A stretch of DNA of 64,000 nt. It comes from an uncultured Paracoccaceae bacterium (lineage in GTDB: Bacteria > Pseudomonadota > Alphaproteobacteria > Rhodobacterales > Rhodobacteraceae). A program made the position numbers and the translations under genes. Positions 9,337 to 18,260 of the stretch are shown piece after piece; positions within the stretch are counted from its first letter, which is position 1, and every line of letters starts with the position of its first letter. The stretch is taken from contig CALSOO010000004.1 of NCBI GenBank assembly GCA_943787985.1, positions 868,001 to 932,000 on the forward strand, written 5' to 3'. The notes under the pieces are model-generated. The model did not search any database, was not told where the DNA came from, and saw only the letters and a list, made by a program, of their open reading frames with translations.

Positions 9337-10500
9337 ATGGCACAACGCCTGACTCCGCTGGAGTTGATGACGAAGTTGATCAGTTTTCCGACGGTCAGCC
9401 GTGATACCAACTTGCCCTTGGTGGATTGGGTCGAGGGGTACCTTGATGGGCACGGCATCACATCGCATCGGTGGCCGGATCCGGATCAACCGCACAAGGC
9501 GGCTTTGTATGCCCATGTGGGGCCAGAGGTTGAGGGCGCGGTTGTGTTGTCGGGTCATACAGATGTTGTGCCGGTAGACGGGCAACCTTGGGACACTGAC
9601 CCCTGGAGCGTGATAGAGAAGGACGGCCGGTATTACGGGCGCGGCACGTGCGATATGAAGGGCTATGATGCTTTGGCGATCTGGGCATTGGTGGAAGCGC
9701 ATTACGTTGGCGTGTCCAAGCCTTTGCAGTTGGCGCTGAGTTTTGATGAGGAAGTGGGGTGCACGGGCGCTCCGCCGATGATTGCGGCGATGCAAGGCGT
9801 CGTGCCAAAGGGCGGGTTGGTCATTGTAGGTGAACCTTCAATGATGAAGGCGGTGACTGGTCACAAGGGTGGCAATGCGTGGAAGACCCATGTCGTCGGA
9901 TTCGAGATGCATTCGTCTTTGCAGGACCGGTCTGTCAGCGCGATTCACGAGGCGGCCCGCCTGATCAGTTGGGCCAATGATATGAATGCTGCTGCGGCAG
10001 CCGCCACCCCGGGTGTGATGGCCGCGATGTTTGATCCTCCGTTCACAACATGGCATGTGGGTACGATCACTGGTGGTACGGCCGATAACATCACAGCCAA
10101 AGATTGCCATTTCAACATGGGCTACCGCGCTGTGCCCGGAGATGACACAACTGTTCTTGATAAGGCGTGGCTGGACAAAGTGGCTGAGGTTGAAGCCGCT
10201 ATGAAGGCCATTCGTCCCGAGGCCGAGATCCGTTTGACGCCAAAATTTGCCGTGCCTCCGTTGTTGCCCGAAGACATGGGTGCGGCAGAGTCGTTGGCCC
10301 GTGCGTTGACAGGCGACAATGGCAGCCATGTTGTCAGCTATGGCACGGAAGCTGGCCAGTTTCAGGATGCGGGTTATTCTGCGGTCGTTTGTGGCCCTGG
10401 TGATATTGCGCAGGCCCATCAGCCCAATGAGTACATCGAAGTTGCCCAGTTCCAAGCCGGCCATCAGTTCATGCGCGACCTTTTGATTCGTTTGGCGTGA
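9337..10500 (+). CDS. acetylornithine deacetylase-like M20 metallopeptidase (ArgE family)
   Basis: 387 aa from the ATG at 9337, one base after the ATPase stop; an in-frame start at 9325 lies inside the upstream gene. Metal site: 'SGHTDVVPVD' (His74, Asp76), 'GTCDMKG' (Asp106), 'DEEVG' (catalytic Glu138 and Glu139), 'GEPS' and a C-terminal His near 'AHQPNEY'. The family removes acyl groups from N-acetyl-ornithine and related amino acids using Zn or Co. Because it sits in a transporter operon rather than with arginine genes, a catabolic role on imported N-acyl amino acids is as likely as arginine synthesis. Confidence 0.85.
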   Translation: MAQRLTPLELMTKLISFPTVSRDTNLPLVDWVEGYLDGHGITSHRWPDPDQPHKAALYAHVGPEVEGAVVLSGHTDVVPVDGQPWDTDPWSVIEKDGRYYGRGTCDMKGYDALAIWALVEAHYVGVSKPLQLALSFDEEVGCTGAPPMIAAMQGVVPKGGLVIVGEPSMMKAVTGHKGGNAWKTHVVGFEMHSSLQDRSVSAIHEAARLISWANDMNAAAAAATPGVMAAMFDPPFTTWHVGTITGGTADNITAKDCHFNMGYRAVPGDDTTVLDKAWLDKVAEVEAAMKAIRPEAEIRLTPKFAVPPLLPEDMGAAESLARALTGDNGSHVVSYGTEAGQFQDAGYSAVVCGPGDIAQAHQPNEYIEVAQFQAGHQFMRDLLIRLA

Positions 10501-10562
10501 TGTTGGTCCGGCGCTGTTTGCTGCGCAAATGCGCCCCGCCCACCATCCCGTGAGGTCGTAAA

Positions 10563-11909
10563 ATGACTTTTCCGATTTCCGAAGCCAGCACCCCTGTGAC
10601 CTATTCTGCCTCGCATCCTGATGAGGCGGATGTTGTGGTCATTGGCGGCGGTGTTGTGGGTGTATGTACGGCCCTGTTTTTGGCCGAGAGTGGTTTGCGT
10701 GTGGTCCTTTTGGAAAAAGGGCGCATCGCTGGCGAGCAATCCGGCCGCAACTGGGGGTGGATCCGCCAACAGGGTCGTGATCCTGATGAGTTGGGTATTA
10801 TGTCGGAGGCCAATCGCATTTGGCGTGATTTGGCTGCGCGCACCGACGTTGACATAGGCTTGATGCAGGCAGGGGTCACGTATCTCGCCGAGAGTGACGC
10901 CGAAATGCAAAAGTATGCGGAATGGATGAGCCATGCGGCGGCACACGGTGTTGACAGTCGCCTCCTTGATCCCGCCCAAGTCCAGGACTTAATTCCAAAC
11001 ATGTCCCGTGGGTATGTTGGCGCGTTGCACACGCCCGGTGATTTGCGTGCAGAGCCTTGGGTTGCAGTGCCTGCTTTGGCCGGGATCGCGGCCCGCGCGG
11101 GGGTAAGCATTGTCGAGAACTGCGCTGTGCGCTGTTTGGACCGCGCTGCGGGACGCATTGTTGGCATCGTTACAGAGCAGGGCCGAATTGCCACCAGTCA
11201 AGTGGTTCTGGCCGCAGGTGCCTGGAGCTCCTTGTTCCTGCGCAATGAAGGTGTCGCTTTGCCTCAGTTGAGTGTCCTTGCGACCGTTGCGGCCACCGTA
11301 CCTTTGCCTCATGTTCATAACGGCGCAGCCACAGACAACCGGATCGCATTTCGCCGCCGCGCAGATTGTGGATATTCGTTGGCCGCGGGGGGATTTCATG
11401 AGCTGTATTTGGGCCCCGATGCTTTCCGCGCCTTTCCGAAGTTCCTCGAGCAAGTTAAGACTGACCCTTTTGGGACCCGTTTTTTGCCAAAGGCCCCAAA
11501 GGGCTTTCCCGATGCATGGGGTACGCCGCGTCGCTGGAGTGGGCAGGATGTTTCTCCGTTCGAGCGGATGCGCATATTAAATCCTGCGCCGAATCCCAAA
11601 AAACTCAATGATTTGAAACGCGACTTTGCCGCCCTGTTCCCTGAAGTGGGGGAGGTGTCGTTGAAGGCGGCATGGGCTGGCATGATTGACACCATGCCTG
11701 ATGTCGTTCCCGTCATTGACCATGTGACCGCGATAGAGGGGCTGACCTTGGGCACCGGTTTTAGCGGTCACGGGTTTGGGATCGGGCCGGGAGCCGGGCG
11801 TATTTTGGCCGCTTTGGTGCGTGGTGATGACGTAGGGCATGATTTGACACGATTCCGCTTGAGCCGCTTTGATGATGGTTCCAAGATGCGTATTGGACCT
11901 TCGGTCTGA
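10563..11909 (+). CDS. FAD-dependent oxidoreductase, DAO / D-amino-acid dehydrogenase-like
   Basis: 448 aa. Rossmann FAD motif 'VVVIGGGVVGVCTALFLAES' at residues 24-43 ending with acidic Glu51, then 'SGRNWGWIRQQGRDPDEL', which is typical of a DadA-like subgroup in roseobacters. The C-terminus has 'GLTLGTGFSGHGFGIGPGAG', the second FAD contact. Likely oxidises an amino or N-substituted amino acid to a keto acid. Follows the ArgE-like gene after 62 bases and precedes two M20 hydrolases, consistent with stepwise breakdown of one imported compound. Substrate is not deducible. Confidence 0.85.
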   Translation: MTFPISEASTPVTYSASHPDEADVVVIGGGVVGVCTALFLAESGLRVVLLEKGRIAGEQSGRNWGWIRQQGRDPDELGIMSEANRIWRDLAARTDVDIGLMQAGVTYLAESDAEMQKYAEWMSHAAAHGVDSRLLDPAQVQDLIPNMSRGYVGALHTPGDLRAEPWVAVPALAGIAARAGVSIVENCAVRCLDRAAGRIVGIVTEQGRIATSQVVLAAGAWSSLFLRNEGVALPQLSVLATVAATVPLPHVHNGAATDNRIAFRRRADCGYSLAAGGFHELYLGPDAFRAFPKFLEQVKTDPFGTRFLPKAPKGFPDAWGTPRRWSGQDVSPFERMRILNPAPNPKKLNDLKRDFAALFPEVGEVSLKAAWAGMIDTMPDVVPVIDHVTAIEGLTLGTGFSGHGFGIGPGAGRILAALVRGDDVGHDLTRFRLSRFDDGSKMRIGPSV

Positions 11910-11925
11910 TACTGCAGGAGAGCAT

Positions 11926-13095
11926 ATGCCCGTAAAAAACCGTTTCGCCGAAACTCATGCCGAAATCACCGGCTGGCGCCGCTATTTGCACCAGATTCCC
12001 GAGCTTCAGTTCGATTTGTTTGAGACCTCGACATTTGTAGAGCAAAAATTGCGCGACTTTGGCATCGCCGATATCACAACAGGTGTCGCGAAGACGGGAA
12101 TTGTCGCTGTGATCAAGGGCAAGACTGACACGCGCGGCCGTGTGATCGGGCTGCGGGCCGATATGGATGCACTCCCTATAGAAGAGCAGACGGGGCTTGA
12201 GTATGCGTCGAAAACTCCGGGCAAAATGCATGCGTGTGGACATGATGGACATACAGCGATGTTGTTAGGCGCGGCTCAATATCTGGCTGAAACCCGCAAC
12301 TTTGACGGCACCGCGGTTTTGATTTTCCAACCTGCCGAAGAAGGTGGCGGTGGAGGACGCGTAATGGTTGAAGAAGGTTTGATGGAGCGTTGGGGCATTC
12401 AAGAAGTGTATGGCATGCACAATATGCCAGGACTGGCTGCGGGAGAGTTTGCCATTCGTTCAGGCGCATTGTTGGCCGCGACAGATGAATTCGTGATCAC
12501 CGTGACAGGGCAGGGCGGACATGCCGCCGCGCCGCATGAAGCTGTGGACCCGAATGTTGCCGCTGCCCATGTGATTTTGGGTTTGCAGAGCATTGCATCC
12601 CGGATTGTCGATCCCATGGCGCAAGTGGTCGTATCGGTGTGCGCGTTGCATTCGGATACAGAGGCTTTCAATATCATTCCTCAAACAGTCCAGATGCGCG
12701 GAACTGTGCGCACGTTGGATGAAAAGGTTCGTGATCTTGCGGAAACCAGGTTGCACAATATCGTGAGCGCAACAGCGCAGGCACACGGCTGTGTCGCCGA
12801 GATTGACTATGTCCGCGGATACCCTGCGACCGTAAACGCTGAAGAAAACACCGTTTTTGCGGCTGAAGCGGCACAAGCAGTTGCTGGCTCTGTCATCACG
12901 GACACTCCGCCGATCATGGCGGGTGAAGATTTTTCTTATATGTTGAATGCCTGTCCGGGGGCCTACATTATGGTAGGCAATGGCGCAGAAGGCGCAACAG
13001 TGCATCATCCAGCCTATGATTTTGATGACGGTGCAATTCCGGCCGGGTGCAGCTGGTACGCCGAGATGATCGAACGACGTATGCCGGCTGCCTGA
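11926..13095 (+). CDS. M20 family amidohydrolase (hippurate hydrolase / aminoacylase type), copy 1
   Basis: 389 aa from ATG 11926, with CAGGAG 5 bases upstream; the longer frame from 11869 runs back into the oxidoreductase gene. Metal ligands of the M20D family are present: 'MHACGHDGHT' (Cys104, His106), 'PAEEG' (Glu138 catalytic, Glu139), 'GMHN' (His164) and a C-terminal 'VHHP'. These enzymes cleave N-acyl amino acids such as hippurate, or indole-acetyl-amino acids. Closely similar to the next gene, with the same first nine residues, so the pair arose by tandem duplication. Cytosolic, no signal peptide. Confidence 0.92.
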   Translation: MPVKNRFAETHAEITGWRRYLHQIPELQFDLFETSTFVEQKLRDFGIADITTGVAKTGIVAVIKGKTDTRGRVIGLRADMDALPIEEQTGLEYASKTPGKMHACGHDGHTAMLLGAAQYLAETRNFDGTAVLIFQPAEEGGGGGRVMVEEGLMERWGIQEVYGMHNMPGLAAGEFAIRSGALLAATDEFVITVTGQGGHAAAPHEAVDPNVAAAHVILGLQSIASRIVDPMAQVVVSVCALHSDTEAFNIIPQTVQMRGTVRTLDEKVRDLAETRLHNIVSATAQAHGCVAEIDYVRGYPATVNAEENTVFAAEAAQAVAGSVITDTPPIMAGEDFSYMLNACPGAYIMVGNGAEGATVHHPAYDFDDGAIPAGCSWYAEMIERRMPAA

Positions 13096-13149
13096 GACAG
13101 GCCAAACATAACAAAATCCGACCGATGTGTCGCCTTGAGGAGATAGAGA

Positions 13150-14313
13150 ATGCCCGTAAAGAACAGATTTGCCGAGCTACACAACGACATCACAGCGTGG
13201 CGCCGCGATATCCATGAACATCCTGAAATTCTGTTCGACACCCACCGTACAAGCGCGTTGGTCGCCAAAAAGCTCAAGGCCTTTGGCTGTGACGAGATCG
13301 TCGAGGGCATTGGTCGAACGGGTGTAGTCGCGGTGATCAAAGGGAAGTCTACGACATCTGGCAAGGTGATCGGCCTGCGCGCAGACATGGATGCGTTGCC
13401 GATCCATGAGCAAACGGGGCTGGAGTACGCCTCCAAAACGGATGGGGCGATGCATGCGTGTGGTCACGATGGTCACACGGCGATGTTGTTGGGGGCTGCG
13501 CAATATCTGGCTGAGACCCGCAACTTTGATGGTACGGCCGTGATTATCTTTCAACCTGCTGAAGAAGGCGGGGGCGGCGGACGCGAGATGTGCGAAGATG
13601 GCATGATGGACCGCTGGGGCATTCAGGAAGTGTACGGGATGCACAACTGGCCCGGCTTGGCCCTTGGCACTTTTGCAATTCGTCCGGGTCCGTTTTTTGC
13701 GGCCACTGATCAGTTCGACATTTATCTTGAAGGGCGGGGGGGGCACGCGGCCAAACCCAATGACACGGTGGATACCACGGTCATGGCCAGCCAACTTGTG
13801 TTGAGCCTGCAAACGATTTCCAGCCGCAATGCAGATCCTGTTGACCCTGTTGTTGTGTCCGTCACCTCATTCCAGACCTCGTCAAATGCGTATAATGTGA
13901 TACCGCAAAAAGTGCATATCAAAGGCACCGTGCGCACGATGAGCAAAGAGATGCGGGCCTTGGCCGAACAGCGCATCCAGGAGATGTGCGCAGGCGTCGC
14001 AGCAACCTTTGGTGGGACGTCTCAGGTTGATTATCATCGTGGCTACCCTGTGATGATCAACACGCCAGAGCAGACAGAATTTGCGGCAGAAGTGGCCAAA
14101 TCGATTTCGGGCCAATGCGATGAAGCTCCGCTTGTGATGGGTGGTGAAGATTTTGCTTTCATGCTCGAAGAGCGCCCGGGCGCTTATATCGTGGTGGGAA
14201 ATGGCGATACGGCCATGGTTCACCACCCCGAATACAACTTTGACGACGAAGCCATTCCTGCAGGGTGCAGCTGGTGGGCTGGCATCGTTGAGCAACGGAT
14301 GCCTGCAGCGTAA
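13150..14313 (+). CDS. M20 family amidohydrolase (hippurate hydrolase / aminoacylase type), copy 2
   Basis: 387 aa. All metal ligands are conserved at the same positions as in copy 1 (Cys104, His106, Glu138, Glu139, His164, C-terminal 'VHHP'). The first about 175 residues and the C-terminus are very close to copy 1, while the dimerisation/lid domain (about 180-290) differs more ('FDIYLEGRGGHAAKPND' against 'FVITVTGQGGHAAAPHE'), suggesting divergence in substrate range after duplication. GAGGAG lies 9 bases upstream of the ATG. Last gene of the transporter-catabolic operon; converges with the glycosyltransferase, only 6 bases apart and with no classical terminator visible. Confidence 0.92.
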   Translation: MPVKNRFAELHNDITAWRRDIHEHPEILFDTHRTSALVAKKLKAFGCDEIVEGIGRTGVVAVIKGKSTTSGKVIGLRADMDALPIHEQTGLEYASKTDGAMHACGHDGHTAMLLGAAQYLAETRNFDGTAVIIFQPAEEGGGGGREMCEDGMMDRWGIQEVYGMHNWPGLALGTFAIRPGPFFAATDQFDIYLEGRGGHAAKPNDTVDTTVMASQLVLSLQTISSRNADPVDPVVVSVTSFQTSSNAYNVIPQKVHIKGTVRTMSKEMRALAEQRIQEMCAGVAATFGGTSQVDYHRGYPVMINTPEQTEFAAEVAKSISGQCDEAPLVMGGEDFAFMLEERPGAYIVVGNGDTAMVHHPEYNFDDEAIPAGCSWWAGIVEQRMPAA

Positions 14314-14319
14314 GGCTTG

Positions 14320-15327
14320 CTAAAAAAGGCTGCGGTAGACTTTGTCGATCCCGTCAGTTTCGGCCTGTGCACTGAAGCGTGCGCAGGTTATTTCCCTGGC
14401 TCTTGTGCCCATGGTTTCGACGTTTCCTGACAGGATTTCTTGTGCTGCGTTTGCGGCTTGTTCGGACGTGTCGACGATTGCTCCGGCCTCACCGTGCGCG
14501 CTGAATGCACGATACGCGCCTGCATCGGTTGCGACAAAGGGCACTGCGGATGCCATCCCTTCAAGGGGCACCATCCCGTAGCCCTCATAGCGGGGCAGTT
14601 GCATGACCAAGGACAGCCCTTGCATCAGTGCCGGCAGTGATTTGGCAGGGCGTTCGCCCAAGAACAGGATGCGCTCGTTCATACCTGCCGCATCAATCCG
14701 GTTTTTCAATCCGTTCAGGAACCCTTGATACTCACGCGCGGCTTTGCCGATGACGAGGGCTATGGTGTCCTCGTGCCGGGGCAACATTGCACACATGGCG
14801 TCCACAAAGAGGTCGGTGCCTTTTTCGGGGCGCACCCGTCCGATCGTTGCAATGCCACGCGCCCCCCCGAAACCCAAAGTGGCCCAAGCCACTCCGCGGT
14901 CGGGGGCTGGTTTGAAAACATCCGTGGCCACACCATGCCCGACGACGCCGCGCACATTATCGACATAGGCCGCCGCGATGTCAGTTGTGGCGACAATGGC
15001 GTCCATCCGTGAAATCAACCACCGTGGATATGCCGAATGACGTCGTTGCGCGGCCGAGGTGAAAACGATCTTGATCGGGAGACGCAGCACATCGCGGGCC
15101 CAAATCGCCGCGCGCATTTCGGTGTTGCGCCGCACATGCCAAATTGCGCCCTCCTTTGAGCCAACGCGCGCTTGCGCCACAGTGATAGGGGCAGGGCATC
15201 CCGGCAAAGGTTGACCCACCAGCTGCACATCGTAGCGCTCAAGTTGAGCGCGCACCACATTGGCAGCAGTTGCCGAAACACCCGTGAAATTACGATTGAA
15301 ATTTGTGACGAACAGCTTGGGTAACAT
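14320..15327 (-). CDS. glycosyltransferase, family 4 type
   Basis: 335 aa from ATG 15327, which overlaps the waaA stop (TGATG); a GTG one codon earlier is possible. The C-terminal GT-B half shows 'GRVRPEKGTDLFVDAM' and 'PRYEGYGMVPLEGMASAVPF', with the E-x7-E nucleotide-sugar motif of retaining family-4 glycosyltransferases. Translational coupling to waaA suggests a role in the lipopolysaccharide core, transferring a sugar at the cytoplasmic face of the inner membrane. Acceptor and donor unknown. Confidence 0.85.
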   Translation of the reverse strand: MLPKLFVTNFNRNFTGVSATAANVVRAQLERYDVQLVGQPLPGCPAPITVAQARVGSKEGAIWHVRRNTEMRAAIWARDVLRLPIKIVFTSAAQRRHSAYPRWLISRMDAIVATTDIAAAYVDNVRGVVGHGVATDVFKPAPDRGVAWATLGFGGARGIATIGRVRPEKGTDLFVDAMCAMLPRHEDTIALVIGKAAREYQGFLNGLKNRIDAAGMNERILFLGERPAKSLPALMQGLSLVMQLPRYEGYGMVPLEGMASAVPFVATDAGAYRAFSAHGEAGAIVDTSEQAANAAQEILSGNVETMGTRAREITCARFSAQAETDGIDKVYRSLF

Positions 15328-16604
15328 CACATCACATCCAGATGGGTGATCAATTGGGCTGCAATCTCTTCGAGCTTGTCCGTCTGGGATGCTGCAAAAT
15401 CACGGGCGGCTGTGCGTGCTTCGCCCAAAGCTTGCTCATGGGTGAGCCAATGTTCTGCCAAACGTGCCAAATCCGCCCCGTCCGATACCAATCGTGCACC
15501 ACCTGCGGCTTCAAGGCGTGCATAAACCTGTGCAAAATTGGCAACGTGCGTTCCCGAAAGGACGGCTGCCCCTGCATGGGCCGGCTCATAAGGATTGTGT
15601 CCGCCAACGGGTTTGAGCGATCCTCCGAGAAAAACAAAAGGAGCCAATGTGTACCAAAGCCCCAACTCGCCCAATGTATCCGCCAGATAGACCTGTTTGG
15701 TCGGCAACTCGCCAGCACTGCGTGTGGTATAGCTGAGGTCGAGGGAGCGGATGATTTGCGCGACCTCCCTGCTGCGTTCGGGGTGTCGCGGGGTCAGGAT
15801 CAGGCACAGGTCGGGGTGGTTTTCCAACAACGAGATATGGGCCGTGAGAACGTCGCGTTCTTCACCCGCATGGGTGGAACATGCAGCCCAAGCCGGGCGC
15901 GGGCCTAGCGCGTTTTCCACATCGCTTAGCAATTTTCCATGTACTGGCAAAGGTGCTGAGAGGGACTTTAGATCGACACCCTTGAGCGTCCGGTGTTTTG
16001 GTGCGCCAAGCGCGATCAAGCCGTCCGCAAGCGCTTGGGTCTGGGTCAGAACCAGTGCAAAATCTTCCATCAAGAAGCGCGCGGTGTCGGGGCGCTTTGA
16101 CCAACGCGCCATTGACCGCTCGGACAGGCGTGCGTTGACCAGTGCGATTGGAACCCCTGCCGCACGGGTGTACACCAGCATGTTGGGCCATAACTCGCTT
16201 TCGACGAGGACACAGGCGTCAGGGCGCCATGTGCGCAAAAACCGCTTGAGAGGACCTGCGCCGTCCAGCGGCACAAACTGGTGCTGGGTGCGCGGTGGCA
16301 TCCGCGCTGCGATCAAAGTGGCAGAGGTGGCCGTGCCTGACGTGATGAGGAACCGCGCGTCTGGCAAGATGCGGCCCATTGCGGCGATAAGGGACAGAAC
16401 CGACAGGCTTTCTCCGACAGAGGCGGCGTGAAACCAAACCAGCGTGCCACCGGGACGGCGCTGGGTTGCGTGTCCAATCACCTCATTGGCGCGGTCGATG
16501 CTGACGCCTGCGGCCCGTAGCTTTTTCACGCGTGCACGGGCTGCAAAGGGCAAGGCCACTGCACTTGCCGCAGCATAGGCGCGGTACAGAGCCGTCGGGC
16601 GCAT
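15327..16604 (-). CDS. waaA: 3-deoxy-D-manno-octulosonic acid (Kdo) transferase
   Basis: 425 aa, normal for the family. 'WFHAASVGESLSVLSL' carries the catalytic Glu of the N-terminal domain; 'GGSLKPVGGHNPYEPAHAG' is the diagnostic C-terminal motif. Transfers Kdo from CMP-Kdo to lipid A precursor at the inner membrane. An N-terminal hydrophobic stretch ('AYAAASAVALPFAARA') serves as anchor. Start and stop overlap neighbours: TAATG with moaA upstream, TGATG with the glycosyltransferase downstream. Confidence 0.93.
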   Translation of the reverse strand: MRPTALYRAYAAASAVALPFAARARVKKLRAAGVSIDRANEVIGHATQRRPGGTLVWFHAASVGESLSVLSLIAAMGRILPDARFLITSGTATSATLIAARMPPRTQHQFVPLDGAGPLKRFLRTWRPDACVLVESELWPNMLVYTRAAGVPIALVNARLSERSMARWSKRPDTARFLMEDFALVLTQTQALADGLIALGAPKHRTLKGVDLKSLSAPLPVHGKLLSDVENALGPRPAWAACSTHAGEERDVLTAHISLLENHPDLCLILTPRHPERSREVAQIIRSLDLSYTTRSAGELPTKQVYLADTLGELGLWYTLAPFVFLGGSLKPVGGHNPYEPAHAGAAVLSGTHVANFAQVYARLEAAGGARLVSDGADLARLAEHWLTHEQALGEARTAARDFAASQTDKLEEIAAQLITHLDVM

Positions 16605-17611
16605 TACCCGCCTGTGTGGCTCATGTGACGGGGCATTTGCCCGTCGAGCTTCTGGCGTGAATAGTCAAAATCATGCCCTTTGGGCTTCAACGCGATCGCC
16701 GCGCGAATGGCGTCTTCCAATGGGGCGTCATCATTGGGATGGGCGCGCAAAGGACCCCGCAAATCAGCCATGTCCTCTTGACCAAGGCAGAGATAGATTT
16801 CACCTGTGCAGGTGATCCGAACCCGGTTGCAGCTTTCGCAGAAATTATGGCTGAGCGGCGTGATGAAGCCGATTTTTTGCCCTGTTTCCTCAAGGCGGAC
16901 ATAGCGCGCCGGACCACCGGTGCGTTCTGCGATATCTGTGACGGTGTAGTGTTTGGTGTATTCGGCGCGCACATCATTTAAGGACCAATACTGCCCCAAA
17001 CGGTCCTCGTTGCCGATGTCGCCCATAGGCATGACTTCGATCCATGTCAGATCAAGCCCCAGTTCAGCGCACCACTGCGTGATTTGTGGCAGCTCCGGTT
17101 CGTTGAACCCCTTGAGAGCGACAGCGTTGATTTTGACTTTAAGCCCAGCTTTCAAAGCTGCATCCACACCGCGCAAAACCTGCGGCAAGCGTCCCCAGCG
17201 GGTGATCTCTGCAAACTTTTGATCGTCGAGCGTATCGAGGGAGATATTCACACGGCGCACACCCGCCGCATATAAATCGTCGGCGTATTTTTCAAGTTGC
17301 GAGCCGTTGGTGGTCAGGGTCAGCTCTTTGAGCGTTCCGGCGTCAAGGTGACGCGACATCGCGTCAAAGAACGTCATGATCCCTTTGCGCACCAAAGGTT
17401 CGCCGCCCGTGATGCGCAGCTTTTGGACGCCGAGCCCTATAAAGGTAGAGCACATGCGGTCCAACTCTTCGAGTGTCAGCAATTCTTTTTTCGGCAAGAA
17501 TGTCATGTTCTCCGACATGCAATAGACACAGCGAAAATCACAGCGGTCCGTAACGGAAACACGCAGGTAGGTGATGGCGCGGGCAAAGGGGTCGATCAAC
17601 GGTGCATTCAT
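16604..17611 (-). CDS. moaA: GTP 3',8-cyclase, molybdenum cofactor biosynthesis protein A
   Basis: 335 aa from ATG 17611 ('[20 protein letters not shown]'), the usual MoaA start; a start at 17671 would add an untypical 20 residues. Radical SAM cluster 'CDFRCVYC' (Cys24, Cys28, Cys31), SAM motif 'ITGGEP', and the C-terminal second 4Fe-4S site '[18 protein letters not shown]'. The protein ends in Gly-Gly, the hallmark tail needed for activity. Converts GTP to the cyclic precursor of pyranopterin with MoaC. Here it heads the waaA-glycosyltransferase operon rather than other moa genes. Confidence 0.96.
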   Translation of the reverse strand: MNAPLIDPFARAITYLRVSVTDRCDFRCVYCMSENMTFLPKKELLTLEELDRMCSTFIGLGVQKLRITGGEPLVRKGIMTFFDAMSRHLDAGTLKELTLTTNGSQLEKYADDLYAAGVRRVNISLDTLDDQKFAEITRWGRLPQVLRGVDAALKAGLKVKINAVALKGFNEPELPQITQWCAELGLDLTWIEVMPMGDIGNEDRLGQYWSLNDVRAEYTKHYTVTDIAERTGGPARYVRLEETGQKIGFITPLSHNFCESCNRVRITCTGEIYLCLGQEDMADLRGPLRAHPNDDAPLEDAIRAAIALKPKGHDFDYSRQKLDGQMPRHMSHTGG

Positions 17612-17696
17612 GTCGGTATAGATAAAGACGCGCCTGTGTATCGGCAAGGGGAGAAAGGCGATTGTAGCCACGTTAAGGGCGCATTAGGGTTGGGAT

Positions 17697-18152
17697 ATGA
17701 GATATTTAATATTGGTTGGACTGTTGGCGGGGTGCGCTGTCGTGCCTGACAGGTTGAAACTCAAACCCCGGGTGGAGACTGCGCCTGTCGCCGTTGAAAC
17801 GGACACAGACGTGTCCGCCGCAGATCAATTGCGCCCCAAGCTGCGTCCTTTTGAAGGGGGGGCAGCCGCGCCAAAGACCGAAGATGTCACAACGACGGCG
17901 CCTGTGCCTTCCGGTGAATTGGGCACCACTGTGGCCTCCCTTGGCAGTCCCGCAGAAACCGGATTGTGGCTTAAAACGCCACTGGTCACCACCGAACAGG
18001 CTGGAAAAGTGAGCTTTGGCGGCAAAACAATCAATGTAACTTTGATCCCGATAGAGGGACCTGTCACGGCAGGGAGCCGCATGTCTTTACAAGCATTTCA
18101 AGACCTTGGCGCCCCGTTGACAGGCTTGCCCGAGGTCAGCGTTTCAATCTGA
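17697..18152 (+). CDS. small predicted lipoprotein, function unknown
   Basis: 151 aa. N-terminus 'MRYLILVGLLAGC' is a short lipoprotein signal with lipobox LAGC (Cys13). The middle (about 20-85) is Pro/Thr/Ala-rich and probably disordered; the C-terminal 60 residues ('GKVSFGGKTINVTLIPIEGP') look like a small beta domain. Conserved hypothetical in Rhodobacteraceae as far as I recognise; some databases carry an unsupported 'D-galactarate dehydratase' label. Divergent from moaA with an 85-base shared upstream region. Confidence 0.7.
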   Translation: MRYLILVGLLAGCAVVPDRLKLKPRVETAPVAVETDTDVSAADQLRPKLRPFEGGAAAPKTEDVTTTAPVPSGELGTTVASLGSPAETGLWLKTPLVTTEQAGKVSFGGKTINVTLIPIEGPVTAGSRMSLQAFQDLGAPLTGLPEVSVSI

Positions 18153-18171
18153 TCCGTCACACCCGGCAGCT

Positions 18172-18260
18172 AACGCCGGCGTTGACACCTTCGCGGTTGT
18201 ATCTCCCTGAGGAGACCTCGCGACCTGCCTTGGGTCGTGAAATGCGTACCGGGCCTCAGG
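18172..18260. repeat. nested inverted repeats between convergent genes
   Basis: Perfect 12-base palindrome AACGCCGGCGTT at 18172-18183, then outer arms CCTGAGG (18206-18212) and CCTCAGG (18254-18260) enclosing CGACC (18221-18225) / GGTCG (18233-18237). It lies between the lipoprotein stop and the AlkD-like stop, so it may act in 3' end formation. No T-run follows, so it is not a classical terminator. Confidence 0.3.
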
